Shown here one piece after another: positions 34,106 to 42,176 of a DNA stretch of 64,000 nt (within the stretch, counting starts at the first letter, position 1; the number at the start of each line of letters is the position of its first letter). Origin of the DNA: Streptomyces sp. 130 (lineage in GTDB: Bacteria; Actinomycetota; Actinomycetes; Streptomycetales; Streptomycetaceae); the NCBI RefSeq assembly GCF_007096885.1, contig NZ_VJNO01000023.1:1-64000 (forward strand), in the 5' to 3' direction. The notes under the pieces are model-generated. The model did no database searches and was not told where the DNA came from. It was given only the letters and a program-made list of their open reading frames with translations. The translations under genes were made by a program, and so were the position numbers.

Positions 34106-35023
34106 TCACGACTGCTTGTGCAGTCCGAGATTCTCGTAGATCTCGAGCGTCGCAGTCGAGTTGTTCAGCGTGATGAAGTGCAGTCCGGGCACGCCCTCGG
34201 AGAGCAGCTTCGCGCAGAACCGCGTTGCGAAGTCGATGCCAATGGAGCGTACAGCGGCGGGGTCGTCCTTGGCGGCGAGGATGGCGTCTTTCAGGTCCTC
34301 GGGCATCGTCGCGTTGCTGAGCTGCGGGAATCGCTCCAACTGCCGGACGCTGGTGACCGGCATGACCTCCGGGATGATCGGCGTGTCGCAACCCGCCGCG
34401 ACCACCCGGTCACGCATCCGGAGATAGGCCTCCGGATCGAAGAACATCTGCGTGATCGCGTAGTCGGCGCCCGCCCGGCACTTGTCCACGAAGTGCCGGA
34501 CGTCGGTGTCCCAGTCGTCGGAGCGCGGGTGCCGCTCGGGGAAGGCCGCGACGCCCACGCAGAAGTCGCCGGCCTCCTTGATCAGCCGGACCAGGTCCGC
34601 CGCGTACTTCACGCCCTGCGGGTGCTCGATCCAGGGGCCCATCGGGTCGCCCGGCGGGTCTCCGCGCACGGCGAGGATGTTCCGGATGCCGGCGTCCGCG
34701 TACTGGCCGACCATGTTGCGCAGTTCGGCGACCGAGTGGTCGACGGCCGTGAGGTGCGCGACCGGGGTGAGCGTGGACTCGGCGGCGATGTCCTGGGTGG
34801 CCTTCACCGTGCCGGCGCGGGTGGACCCGCCGGCTCCGTACGTCACCGAGACGAAGCTCGGGGCGACGGCCTCGACCCGGCGCAGCGCGTTCCACAGGTT
34901 GCGCTCGCCCTTCTCGGTCTTGGGCGCCCAGAACTCGAACGAGTACGAGGTCTCGCCGGTCGCGAGCATCTCACGCACGGTGCGCGCGTGATCTGTCCTG
35001 GTGGAGGGTGTGCCAAGGGCCAT
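34106..35023 (-). CDS. metF: 5,10-methylenetetrahydrofolate reductase MetF
   Basis: 305-aa FAD-dependent TIM-barrel enzyme that reduces methylene-THF to methyl-THF for methionine synthesis. The catalytic Glu lies in SFEFWAPKT, with VSVTYGAGGSTR, LAVRGDPPGD, the FAD-binding CVGVAAFPERHP and MFFDPEAYLRM also seen. No SAM or B12 riboswitch is visible; instead a leaderless-type promoter abuts the ATG. Confidence 0.96.
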   Translation of the reverse strand: MALGTPSTRTDHARTVREMLATGETSYSFEFWAPKTEKGERNLWNALRRVEAVAPSFVSVTYGAGGSTRAGTVKATQDIAAESTLTPVAHLTAVDHSVAELRNMVGQYADAGIRNILAVRGDPPGDPMGPWIEHPQGVKYAADLVRLIKEAGDFCVGVAAFPERHPRSDDWDTDVRHFVDKCRAGADYAITQMFFDPEAYLRMRDRVVAAGCDTPIIPEVMPVTSVRQLERFPQLSNATMPEDLKDAILAAKDDPAAVRSIGIDFATRFCAKLLSEGVPGLHFITLNNSTATLEIYENLGLHKQS

Positions 35024-35058
35024 ACGGGCAGGTTAACCAGGGCGGGGCGGGCTCCCAA
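35024..35058 (-). promoter_or_regulatory. metF promoter (TTGGGA-17-TAACCT)
   Basis: On the minus strand a TTGGGA -35 (35053-35058) and TAACCT -10 (35030-35035) are 17 bp apart. The ATG follows the -10 box after 6 nt, predicting a leaderless mRNA. Confidence 0.6.
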
Positions 35059-35173
35059 CCGAACCGGAGTCATTTGCCGGAATTGACTGATTCTTGTCCA
35101 TACTTCGGACAGACGCGTCCCAGGTCCGCCCCGGACCGGCCCCGGGCACCCGCCTCGCGGGCGCCGCCCCGGG

Positions 35174-35827
35174 TCAGGCCCCGGCGCGCTCGCGGACCCG
35201 TCGTGCCAGCTCAGCGGCGGCGGTGCCCGGGTCGGACGCCTCGGTGAGGGCCCGTACGACGACGATCCGGCGGGCCCCGGCGTCCAGCACCTGGTCGAGG
35301 TTGTCCGCATCGATGCCCCCGATGGCGAACCAGGGGCGGGCGGGGGCGAGCGAGGCGGCGTAGCGGACGAGGTCCAGGCCGGGTGCGTGGCGCCCGGGCT
35401 TGGTGGGGGTGGGCCAGCAGGGGCCGGTGCAGAAGTAGTCCACGCCGGGCTCGGTGAGGGCCGCGTCGACCTCGGCCTCGGCGTGCGTGGAGCGGCCGAT
35501 GACCGGCTCGGCGCCGATGATCGCGCGGGCGGCCGGCACCGGCAGGTCGCCCTGGCCCAGGTGCAGCACGTCGGAGCCGATGGCGTGGGCGACGTCCGCC
35601 CGGTCGTTGACGGCGAGCAGCTTGCCGTGCCGCTTGCAGGCGTCCGCGAAGACGGCGAGGTGGTCCAGCTCCTCGCCCGCCTCCATGCCCTTGTCGCGGA
35701 GCTGGACGATGTCCACCCCGCCGGCGAGGACCGCGTCGAGGAAGCCGGGCAGGTCCCCCTGGCGCCTGCGGGCGTCCGTGCACAGGTAGAGCCGGGCGTC
35801 GGACAGCTGCGCGCGAGGCGTGGACAT
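35174..35827 (-). CDS. thiE: Thiamine-phosphate synthase ThiE
   Basis: 217-aa TIM-barrel enzyme that joins HMP-pyrophosphate and thiazole phosphate. Signatures: DIVQLRDKGM, LLAVNDRADVAHAIGSDVLHLGQGDLP, GRSTHAEAE, DYFCTGPCWPTPTKPG and AIGGID near the C-terminus. It is separated from the thiOSG operon by two genes and lies on the opposite strand; I see no TPP riboswitch before it. ATG start. Confidence 0.95.
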   Translation of the reverse strand: MSTPRAQLSDARLYLCTDARRRQGDLPGFLDAVLAGGVDIVQLRDKGMEAGEELDHLAVFADACKRHGKLLAVNDRADVAHAIGSDVLHLGQGDLPVPAARAIIGAEPVIGRSTHAEAEVDAALTEPGVDYFCTGPCWPTPTKPGRHAPGLDLVRYAASLAPARPWFAIGGIDADNLDQVLDAGARRIVVVRALTEASDPGTAAAELARRVRERAGA

Positions 35828-35935
35828 GGTGCGGTTCCCCCCGGGAAGACGGATACGGCGGATCGATGGTGCGGCGCGGGAGAGCGGGCCGCCCGCGCGC
35901 GCGGTGCGGCCCGCTTCCCCGGTCGGCTCAGAGGC

Positions 35936-36301
35936 TCAGACGGCGAGCGCCTGGGCGCGGCGCTTCACCTCCGTGCCGCGATTCTCACTCAGTGCCTGCG
36001 CGGGGGTGCCGGGCAGGGTCGGGTCGGGGGTGAAGAGCCATTCGAGCATCTCCTCGTCGGAGAAGCCGTCGTCCTTCAGGAGTGTCAGGGTCCCGGAGAG
36101 GCCCTTGACCACCTTGTTGCCGTCGATGAAGGCGGCCGGCACCTGAAGCGCCCGGTTCTCCCCCCGGCGTACGGCGATGAGCTGGCCCTCCTTGACCAGC
36201 TGCCGCACACGCGTCACCTCGACATCGAGCATTTCCGCGATGTCGGGCAGGTGGAGCCAGGCAGGGACGAGAGCATCGATCTTTGCGTCAATCTCGGTCA
36301 C
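35936..36301 (-). CDS. Rv2175c-like DNA-binding protein
   Basis: 121-aa winged-helix-like protein matching the Rv2175c family: LVPAWLHLPDIAEMLDVEVTRVRQLVKEGQLIAVRRGENRALQVPAAFI is the DNA-binding core, and the tail carries the MLEWLFTPDPTLPGTPAQAL motif. In M. tuberculosis Rv2175c is a substrate of the PASTA kinase PknL; here a PASTA kinase gene lies 4 kb away (40225), which makes a similar pairing plausible. GTG start without a clear ribosome site. Confidence 0.85.
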   Translation of the reverse strand: MTEIDAKIDALVPAWLHLPDIAEMLDVEVTRVRQLVKEGQLIAVRRGENRALQVPAAFIDGNKVVKGLSGTLTLLKDDGFSDEEMLEWLFTPDPTLPGTPAQALSENRGTEVKRRAQALAV

Positions 36302-36367
36302 GGGGACAAGCCTGCCATCCCGGACTGACAGCCGAAACCCGGACTCGGCCCTTCAGGTCCCGGGCCG

Positions 36368-37606
36368 TTACGGCAGAACCGCCGACTTCAGCGGCACGGA
36401 GGGGTCCGCGGCCCGGTCCGCGTCGAGCCGGGCCCCCGCCTCGATGAGCCGGCGCCCCTGGGCCACGTCGCGCGGGCGGCCGACCGCGAGCACCGCGACC
36501 AGCGCCCCGTCGCGCAGCCAGCACACCGACCAGGCGGGCTCGGCCGGGTCGCCGCGCCACAGCAGCAGGTCCGCGTCCGCGTGGTGCCCGGCGTACTGCA
36601 CGAAGCGGCCGAACTGCTCGGACCAGAAGTAGGGCACCGGGTCGTAGGGCGGGATACCCGCCGCGCCGCGGCCGGCGGCGATGTGGGCGGCGGCGGTCCT
36701 GGGCCCCTGGAGGGCGTTGTCCCAGTGGTGGACGACCAGGCGGGTGCCGTAGCGGGCCGAGGGGAAGGAGGCGCAGTCGCCGACCGCGTACACGTCGGGC
36801 AGCGAGGTGCGCAGCGCCGCGTCGGCCCGCACCGAGCCCTCGGGCCCGAGCGCGATGCCGGAGCCGGCGAGCCAGCCGGTGGCGGGGCGGGCGCCGATGC
36901 CGACGACGACCGCGCCGGCCGGGAGGGTGCGCCCGTCGTCGAGGACCACGGAGCCGGGCTCGACGCGGGCGACCCGGGCGCCGGTGAGGAGCCGGGCGCC
37001 GCTCTGCGCGTACCAGGCGGCCATCGGGGCGGCGACCTCGGCGGGCAGGGCGCCGGCCAGGGGGCGGTCGGCGGCCTCCACGACGGTGACCTCGCAGCCG
37101 GCGGCGCGGGCGGCGGTGGCGAACTCGGCGCCGATCCAGCCCGCCCCGACGACCACGACGGGGCGGCCCGCTTCGAGGACCGGGCGCAGCCGGGCCGCGT
37201 CGTCGAGGGTGCGCAGCAGGTGGACGCCGGGGACGCCGTCGGAGCCGGGCAGGGCGACGGGTTCGGCGCCGGTGGCGAGGACCAGGACGTCGTAGGGGAC
37301 CGGGCCGTCGGAGGTGTCGAGTTCGTGGTCGCCGGCGCGCACCCCGGTGACCTCGCAGCCCAGGCGCAGGGCGATGTCCAGCCCCTCGAAGTCGATGTCG
37401 AAGGCGGACTCCTCGGCCTTCCCGAGCAGCACCGCCTTGGACAGCGGGGGCCGGTCGTAGGGCTGGTGGGGTTCGGCGCCGATCAGCGTGACGGGGCCGG
37501 TGAAGCCCTGTTCCCGCAGGGCGACGGCGGTCTGCACACCCGCCATGCCCGCACCCGCGACGACGACCCGGCGTTCCGTCCGCTCTGCCCGCTGCTGCTC
37601 GCTCAC
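36368..37606 (-). CDS. Ferredoxin-reductase-like NAD(P)/FAD oxidoreductase
   Basis: 412-aa pyridine-nucleotide disulfide oxidoreductase-fold protein. The FAD loop is VVVAGAGMAGVQTAVALRE, PYDRPPLSKAVLLG is typical of ferredoxin/rubredoxin reductases, the NAD loop is VVVVGAGWIGAEFATAA, and the second FAD motif is VYAVGDCAS. A reductase C-terminal domain (WSEQFGRFVQYAGH) follows. It probably transfers electrons from NAD(P)H to a ferredoxin, possibly for a P450 encoded elsewhere. A leaderless-type promoter and a palindrome lie directly upstream. Confidence 0.88.
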   Translation of the reverse strand: MSEQQRAERTERRVVVAGAGMAGVQTAVALREQGFTGPVTLIGAEPHQPYDRPPLSKAVLLGKAEESAFDIDFEGLDIALRLGCEVTGVRAGDHELDTSDGPVPYDVLVLATGAEPVALPGSDGVPGVHLLRTLDDAARLRPVLEAGRPVVVVGAGWIGAEFATAARAAGCEVTVVEAADRPLAGALPAEVAAPMAAWYAQSGARLLTGARVARVEPGSVVLDDGRTLPAGAVVVGIGARPATGWLAGSGIALGPEGSVRADAALRTSLPDVYAVGDCASFPSARYGTRLVVHHWDNALQGPRTAAAHIAAGRGAAGIPPYDPVPYFWSEQFGRFVQYAGHHADADLLLWRGDPAEPAWSVCWLRDGALVAVLAVGRPRDVAQGRRLIEAGARLDADRAADPSVPLKSAVLP

Positions 37607-37612
37607 CTGTCC

Positions 37613-37638
37613 ACCTTACGTAACTGACGGGCCGTCAG
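37613..37638 (-). promoter_or_regulatory. Promoter with overlapping palindrome CTGACGG-G-CCGTCAG
   Basis: TAAGGT -10 (37613-37618, minus strand) is 6 nt from the GTG start at 37606. The perfect 7-1-7 palindrome at 37624-37638 fills the spacer between -10 and -35, a typical repressor position. The -35 (TTCCTG) is weak. Confidence 0.6.
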
Positions 37639-37731
37639 GAAAGGTGGGCCCCGCCCATGGCCCCTCCCCGGCCTCCCTGCCCGGTCTCCCTACCCGGTCC
37701 GCCGGGCGGGGTTTAGGGTGGCACCGTAAGA

Positions 37732-37820
37732 CACGCGGGAGCCCGGGCGCACCGGGCTGAGAGGGAGGCTGGCGGCCTCCGACCGTACGAACCTGATCCG
37801 GGTCATGCCGGCGAAGGGAG
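37732..37820 (+). ncRNA. TPP riboswitch (THI box)
   Basis: The conserved elements occur in order: GGGAGCCCGG, CTGAGAGGGAGGC, a variable P3a hairpin (GGCTGGCGGCC), ACCTGATCCGGGTCATGCCG and GCGAAGGGAGG. Its 3' end provides the GGGAGGGG ribosome site of thiO, so ligand binding probably blocks translation. A GGGC-TGGAC-GCCC mini-hairpin (37821-37833) sits between aptamer and ATG. A TAGGGT at 37714-37719 may be the -10 box. Confidence 0.93.
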
Positions 37821-37833
37821 GGGCTGGACGCCC

Positions 37834-39009
37834 ATGCTCACCCATCCGACCGAGGGGGCCGACGTCCTCGTCATCGGGGGCGGGGTCATCGGCCTGGTGA
37901 CCGCCTGGCGGGCCGCGCGGTGCGGCCTTTCCACCGCGCTCGCCGACCCCGAGCCGGGCGGCGGAGCGGCCCGGGTGGCGGCCGGGATGCTGGCCGCCGT
38001 CACCGAACTGCACTACGGCGAGGAGACGCTGCTCGGGCTGAACCTCGCCTCCGCCCGGCGCTATCCGTCGTTCACGGCCGAGCTGGAGGAGGCGAGCGGG
38101 CAGGACATCGGCTTCCGCGCCTGCGGCACCCTGGCCGTCGCGCTCGACGCCGACGACCGCGCCCATCTGCGCGAACTCCACGAGCTGCAACGCCGCTCGG
38201 GCCTGGAGTCGGAGTGGCTGACCGGGCGCGAGTGCCGCCGCCTGGAACCGATGCTCGCCCCGGGCGTGCGCGGCGGGCTCCGGGTGGACGGCGACCACCA
38301 GGTCGACCCGCGCCGCCTCGCCGCCGCGCTGCTCACCGCGTGCGAACGGGCGGGCGTGGTCTTCCACCGCCGCCGCGCCGACCGCCTGTCCGTGGTCGCG
38401 GACCGGGCCGCGGGCGCCGTGCTCGACGACGGCACGGAGGTGGCCGCCGGCCAGGTCGTGCTCGCCGCCGGCAGCCTCAGCGGCCGGCTCGCCGGGGTCC
38501 CCGCCCACGTCCTGCCGCCGGTGCGCCCGGTCAAGGGCCAGGTGCTGCGCCTCACCGTGCCCCCGGCGCACGCCCCCTTCCTCTCGCGCACCGTGCGCGC
38601 GGTGGTCCGGGGCAGCCAGGTCTATCTCGTGCCGCGCGAGAACGGTGAGCTGGTCGTCGGCGCCACCACCGAGGAGATGGGCTGGGACACCACCGTCACC
38701 GCGGGCGGGGTCTACGAGCTGCTGCGCGACGCCCACGAGCTGGTCCCCGGCATCACCGAGCTGCCGCTCATCGAGACCCGCGCCGGCCTGCGCCCCGCCT
38801 CCCCCGACAACGCCCCGCTGCTCGGCCGCACCGCGCTGCCCGGCCTCCACCTCGCCACCGGCCACGGCCGCAACGGCGTGCTGCTCACCCCCGTCACCGG
38901 GGACGCCATGGCGTCGCTGCTGGCCGGCGGCGAGCTACCCGAGGCGGCCCGCCCCTTCTCCCCCGGCCGGTTCGCCCCGGCCCCCGCACCTCAGGAGCAG
39001 CCCGCATGA
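37834..39009 (+). CDS. thiO: Glycine oxidase ThiO
   Basis: 391-aa FAD-dependent D-amino-acid-oxidase-family enzyme that converts glycine to the iminoacetate used in thiazole synthesis in aerobes. The FAD loop is VLVIGGGVIGLVTAWRAA, RVAAGMLAAVTE follows, and the C-terminal GLHLATGHGRNGVLLTPVTG completes the family pattern. It is the first gene behind the TPP riboswitch and overlaps thiS by 4 nt (ATGA). Confidence 0.95.
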   Translation: MLTHPTEGADVLVIGGGVIGLVTAWRAARCGLSTALADPEPGGGAARVAAGMLAAVTELHYGEETLLGLNLASARRYPSFTAELEEASGQDIGFRACGTLAVALDADDRAHLRELHELQRRSGLESEWLTGRECRRLEPMLAPGVRGGLRVDGDHQVDPRRLAAALLTACERAGVVFHRRRADRLSVVADRAAGAVLDDGTEVAAGQVVLAAGSLSGRLAGVPAHVLPPVRPVKGQVLRLTVPPAHAPFLSRTVRAVVRGSQVYLVPRENGELVVGATTEEMGWDTTVTAGGVYELLRDAHELVPGITELPLIETRAGLRPASPDNAPLLGRTALPGLHLATGHGRNGVLLTPVTGDAMASLLAGGELPEAARPFSPGRFAPAPAPQEQPA

Positions 39010-39224
39010 CCGAGCCCACCGCGCTCACCGTGTCCGTGAACGGCGCCCCGGCCGTCGTCGCGCCCGGCACGACCCTGGACGCCCTCGTCGCGACGCTGAC
39101 CGACGCGCCGACGGGGGTGGCCGCCGCGCTCAACGAGACCGTGGTGCCGCGCGGCCAGTGGCCCGCCGCCGCGCTCACCGACGGCGACCGGGTCGAGGTC
39201 CTGACCGCGGTCCAGGGAGGCTGA
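39006..39224 (+). CDS. thiS: Sulfur carrier protein ThiS
   Basis: 72-aa ubiquitin-fold carrier ending in the required Gly-Gly (VLTAVQGG), which is thiocarboxylated to donate sulfur to the thiazole. It overlaps thiO by ATGA and is one base from thiG, so all three are co-translated. Confidence 0.93.
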   Translation: MTEPTALTVSVNGAPAVVAPGTTLDALVATLTDAPTGVAAALNETVVPRGQWPAAALTDGDRVEVLTAVQGG

Positions 39225-39225
39225 G

Positions 39226-40020
39226 ATGTCCGACGACCTGTTCACCCTCGGCGGCAGCGACTTCACCTCCCGGCTGATCATGGGCACCGGCGGGGCGCCC
39301 AGCCTGGACGTGCTGGAGCGGTCGCTGATCGCGTCCGGCACCGAGCTGACCACCGTCGCGATGCGCCGCCTCGACCCGACCGTGCAGGGCTCGGTGCTCT
39401 CCGTGCTGCGGAAGCTGTCCATCCGGGTGCTGCCGAACACCGCCGGCTGCTACACCGCCGGGGAGGCCGTGCTCACCGCCCGGCTGGCCCGTGAGGCGCT
39501 GGGCACGGACTGGGTGAAGCTGGAGGTGGTGGCCGACGAGCGGACGCTGCTGCCCGATCCGGTCGAGCTGCTGGACGCCGCCGAGATCCTGGTGGACGAC
39601 GGGTTCACCGTGCTGCCGTACACCAGCGACGACCCGGTCCTGGCCCGGAAGCTGGAGGACGTGGGGTGCGCGGCGGTCATGCCGCTCGGCTCCCCCATCG
39701 GCTCGGGCCTGGGCATCCGCAACCCGCACAACTTCCAGCTGATCGCCGAGCGGGCCGGGGTGCCGGTGATCCTGGACGCCGGTGCCGGGACCGCGTCGGA
39801 CGCGGCGCTCGCGATGGAACTGGGGTGCTCGGCGGTGATGCTCGCCTCGGCGGTGACCCGGGCCCAGGAGCCCGAGCTGATGGCCGCCGCGATGCGGCAC
39901 GCGGTGGAGGGCGGGCGGCTCGCGTACCGGGCCGGGCGCATCCCGCGCCGCCACTTCGCGCAGGCGTCGTCGCCGGTGGCCGGGCAGGCGGTGCTCGATC
40001 CGGAGCGGCCGGCGTTCTGA
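39226..40020 (+). CDS. thiG: Thiazole synthase ThiG
   Basis: 264-aa TIM-barrel enzyme that condenses DXP, iminoacetate and ThiS thiocarboxylate. The Schiff-base lysine is in DWVKLEVV (about residue 98). The N-terminal FTSRLIMGTGG and C-terminal phosphate motifs (PLGSPIGSGLGIRN; DAGAGTASDAALAMELG) are intact. Last gene of thiOSG. A 10-bp inverted repeat (40079-40088 with 40121-40130) about 60 bases downstream may end the transcript. Confidence 0.96.
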   Translation: MSDDLFTLGGSDFTSRLIMGTGGAPSLDVLERSLIASGTELTTVAMRRLDPTVQGSVLSVLRKLSIRVLPNTAGCYTAGEAVLTARLAREALGTDWVKLEVVADERTLLPDPVELLDAAEILVDDGFTVLPYTSDDPVLARKLEDVGCAAVMPLGSPIGSGLGIRNPHNFQLIAERAGVPVILDAGAGTASDAALAMELGCSAVMLASAVTRAQEPELMAAAMRHAVEGGRLAYRAGRIPRRHFAQASSPVAGQAVLDPERPAF

Positions 40021-40078
40021 CCGCCGCGCGCCCCGCCCCCGGCCCCGGCCCCGCCCTGCCCCGGTCCCGGGCAAACGT

Positions 40079-40130
40079 GCCGGAATCCACAGTTCCGGAG
40101 CCTGGGGGCCTCGGAGGCCGGGATTCCGGC
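40079..40130 (+). terminator. Terminator-like hairpin after thiG
   Basis: GCCGGAATCC (40079-40088) pairs with GGATTCCGGC (40121-40130), with further G/C pairing inside the 32-nt loop. It precedes the kinase promoter. Confidence 0.55.
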
Positions 40131-40215
40131 CTCCGGCGGCCCGCGCCTGTCACGGCTCGGCTTCAGTACTGCGCCGGGTTCGCTCCACCGCGGCGGGCCT
40201 GTCCGCGGCGGCTCG

Positions 40216-40227
40216 TAGACTCGCATG
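40216..40227 (+). promoter_or_regulatory. Leaderless-type -10 box of the PASTA kinase gene
   Basis: TAGACT (40216-40221) lies 3 nt before the ATG at 40225 and 6 nt before the adjacent in-frame GTG at 40228. The usual spacing favours the GTG as first codon of a leaderless mRNA. Confidence 0.55.
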
Positions 40228-42168
40228 GTGGATACGACCCTCCAGGACCCCCTCGTCGGGCAGCTGCTCGACGGCCGCTACCGCGTCGATGCCCGCATCG
40301 CCGTGGGCGGCATGGCCACGGTCTACCGGGCCATGGACATGCGGCTCGACCGGGTGCTCGCCCTCAAGGTGATGCACCCGGCGCTGGCGACCGACGCCTC
40401 GTTCGTCGAGCGCTTCATCCGCGAGGCCAAGTCGGTGGCGCATCTCGCCCACCCCAACGTGGTCGGGGTCTTCGACCAGGGCGCCCAGGGTCAGTACGTC
40501 TACCTCGCCATGGAGTACGTCGCGGGGTGCACGCTGCGCGACGTGCTGAGCGAGCGCGGCGCGCTCCGGCCGCGGGCCGCGCTGGACATCCTGGACTCGG
40601 TGCTCGCCGCCCTCGGCGCGGCCCACCGGGCGGGCTTCGTGCACCGCGACATGAAGCCGGAGAACGTGCTGATCGGGGACGACGGCCGGGTCAAGGTCGC
40701 CGACTTCGGCCTGGTCCGGGCCGTGGACGCGGTGACGAACACCACCGGGACGATCCTCGGCACCGTCTCCTACCTCGCCCCGGAGCAGATCGAGCACGGC
40801 ACCGCGGACACCCGCGCCGACGTGTACGCCTGCGGGGTCGTGCTGTACGAGATGCTGACCGGCGACAAGCCGCGTGACGGGGAGTCCCCCGCCCAGGTCA
40901 TCTACCAGCATCTGCACGAGGACGTGCCGCCCCCGTCCTCCGTCGTCCCCGGGCTGGCGCCCGAGCTGGACGAACTGGTGGCCGGCGCGACGGCCCGGGA
41001 CCCGGAGGCCCGCCCGTTCGACGCCGTGGCGCTGCTCGCCGGGGCCCGCCGGGCCCGCGCCGCACTCACGGACGCGCAGCTCGACGCCGTACCGCCGCAG
41101 GCCCGGCCGGAGCCCGGTCCGGACGGTGAGGCGGCGGGGAGCGACGCGCGGACGACGGTGATCCCCCGGGTCCTGCCGGAGGACCTGGGCACCGCCCACC
41201 ACACCAGCCGGCTGGAGATGCCCCCGCCCGCTCCCCCGGGGCGCCCGCTGCCGCCGCGCCGGACCGGGCCGCTCGGGGGACCCCGGCGCGGGCTGATCGC
41301 GGCGGTCCTGGCGGTGCTCATCGTCCTCGGCGTCGGCGGCGGCGTCTGGTACATCAACTCCGGGCAGTTCACGAAGGTCCCCTCGTTGCTGGGCCAGACC
41401 GAGAAGGCGGCCAGGGAGCGGCTCTCCGACGCCGGCCTGGAGCTGAAGGGCGTGGAGCGGGCCTTCAGCGACACCGTCGACCGGGGCAAGGTGATCAGCA
41501 GCGACCCCGACTCCGGCGCGCGGATCAGGGGCAACGGCTCGGTCTCGCTCGTCGTCTCGCGCGGCCCCGAGATCATCCAGGTGCCCGACGTCACGGGCGA
41601 CCGGCTCGCCGTCGCCAAGCAGCGGCTGACCAAGGCGGGCCTGCTCCCGGGCATGGTCACCAAGGAGTTCGACGACGAGGTGGCGGCCGGCGAGGTGGTG
41701 CGCACGGACCCCGAGGCGGGCACCGACCGCCACCCGGACTCGGCGGTCGCGATCGTCGTCTCCAGGGGCAGTGCCGTCGACGTCCCGGACGTCACCGGGC
41801 TCTCCGTCGAGGACGCCACCGACGCGCTGGCCGATGAGGGCCTGAAGCTGAAGGTGAAGCCCGGCCGGGTGCACTCGCCGGAGGACGAGGGCGATGTCGC
41901 CGTCCAGTCACCGCAGGAGGGCGCCGAGCTGGCCGAGGGCGACACCGTGACGGTGACGGTCTCGGACGGGCCGCGCATGATCGACGTGCCGGACGTGGTC
42001 GGCGAGGACGTGGACGACGCCAGGGACAAGCTGGAGGCGGCGGGCTTCGAGGTCCACGTCGACCGGGGGTTCCTCTCCTTCAGCGACAAGGTCTCCAGCC
42101 AGTCCGTGGACGGCGGCGACCGGGCCCCCGAGGGCAGCACCATCACCATCAAGACCAAGGGACTGTAG
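40225..42168 (+). CDS. PASTA-domain serine/threonine protein kinase (PknB/PknL type)
   Basis: 647-aa membrane kinase. The glycine loop is AVGGMATVYRA, the ATP lysine is in LALKVMH, the catalytic loop HRDMKPENV marks an RD kinase, then ADFGL and YLAPEQ. A Pro-rich juxtamembrane region (about 295-350) leads to one transmembrane helix (about 355-376) and four extracellular PASTA repeats (starting KVPSLLGQT, QVPDVTG, DVPDVTG, DVPDVVG) that bind muropeptides or lipid II. It probably couples wall status to phosphorylation of growth proteins. The start is ATG 40225 or GTG 40228. Confidence 0.95.
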   Translation: MVDTTLQDPLVGQLLDGRYRVDARIAVGGMATVYRAMDMRLDRVLALKVMHPALATDASFVERFIREAKSVAHLAHPNVVGVFDQGAQGQYVYLAMEYVAGCTLRDVLSERGALRPRAALDILDSVLAALGAAHRAGFVHRDMKPENVLIGDDGRVKVADFGLVRAVDAVTNTTGTILGTVSYLAPEQIEHGTADTRADVYACGVVLYEMLTGDKPRDGESPAQVIYQHLHEDVPPPSSVVPGLAPELDELVAGATARDPEARPFDAVALLAGARRARAALTDAQLDAVPPQARPEPGPDGEAAGSDARTTVIPRVLPEDLGTAHHTSRLEMPPPAPPGRPLPPRRTGPLGGPRRGLIAAVLAVLIVLGVGGGVWYINSGQFTKVPSLLGQTEKAARERLSDAGLELKGVERAFSDTVDRGKVISSDPDSGARIRGNGSVSLVVSRGPEIIQVPDVTGDRLAVAKQRLTKAGLLPGMVTKEFDDEVAAGEVVRTDPEAGTDRHPDSAVAIVVSRGSAVDVPDVTGLSVEDATDALADEGLKLKVKPGRVHSPEDEGDVAVQSPQEGAELAEGDTVTVTVSDGPRMIDVPDVVGEDVDDARDKLEAAGFEVHVDRGFLSFSDKVSSQSVDGGDRAPEGSTITIKTKGL

Positions 42169-42176
42169 AGATCCGT

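Noticed and set aside
35024..35173. SAM or cobalamin riboswitch before metF
   Set aside because: The predicted transcript starts at the ATG and no conserved riboswitch motif is visible in the gap.
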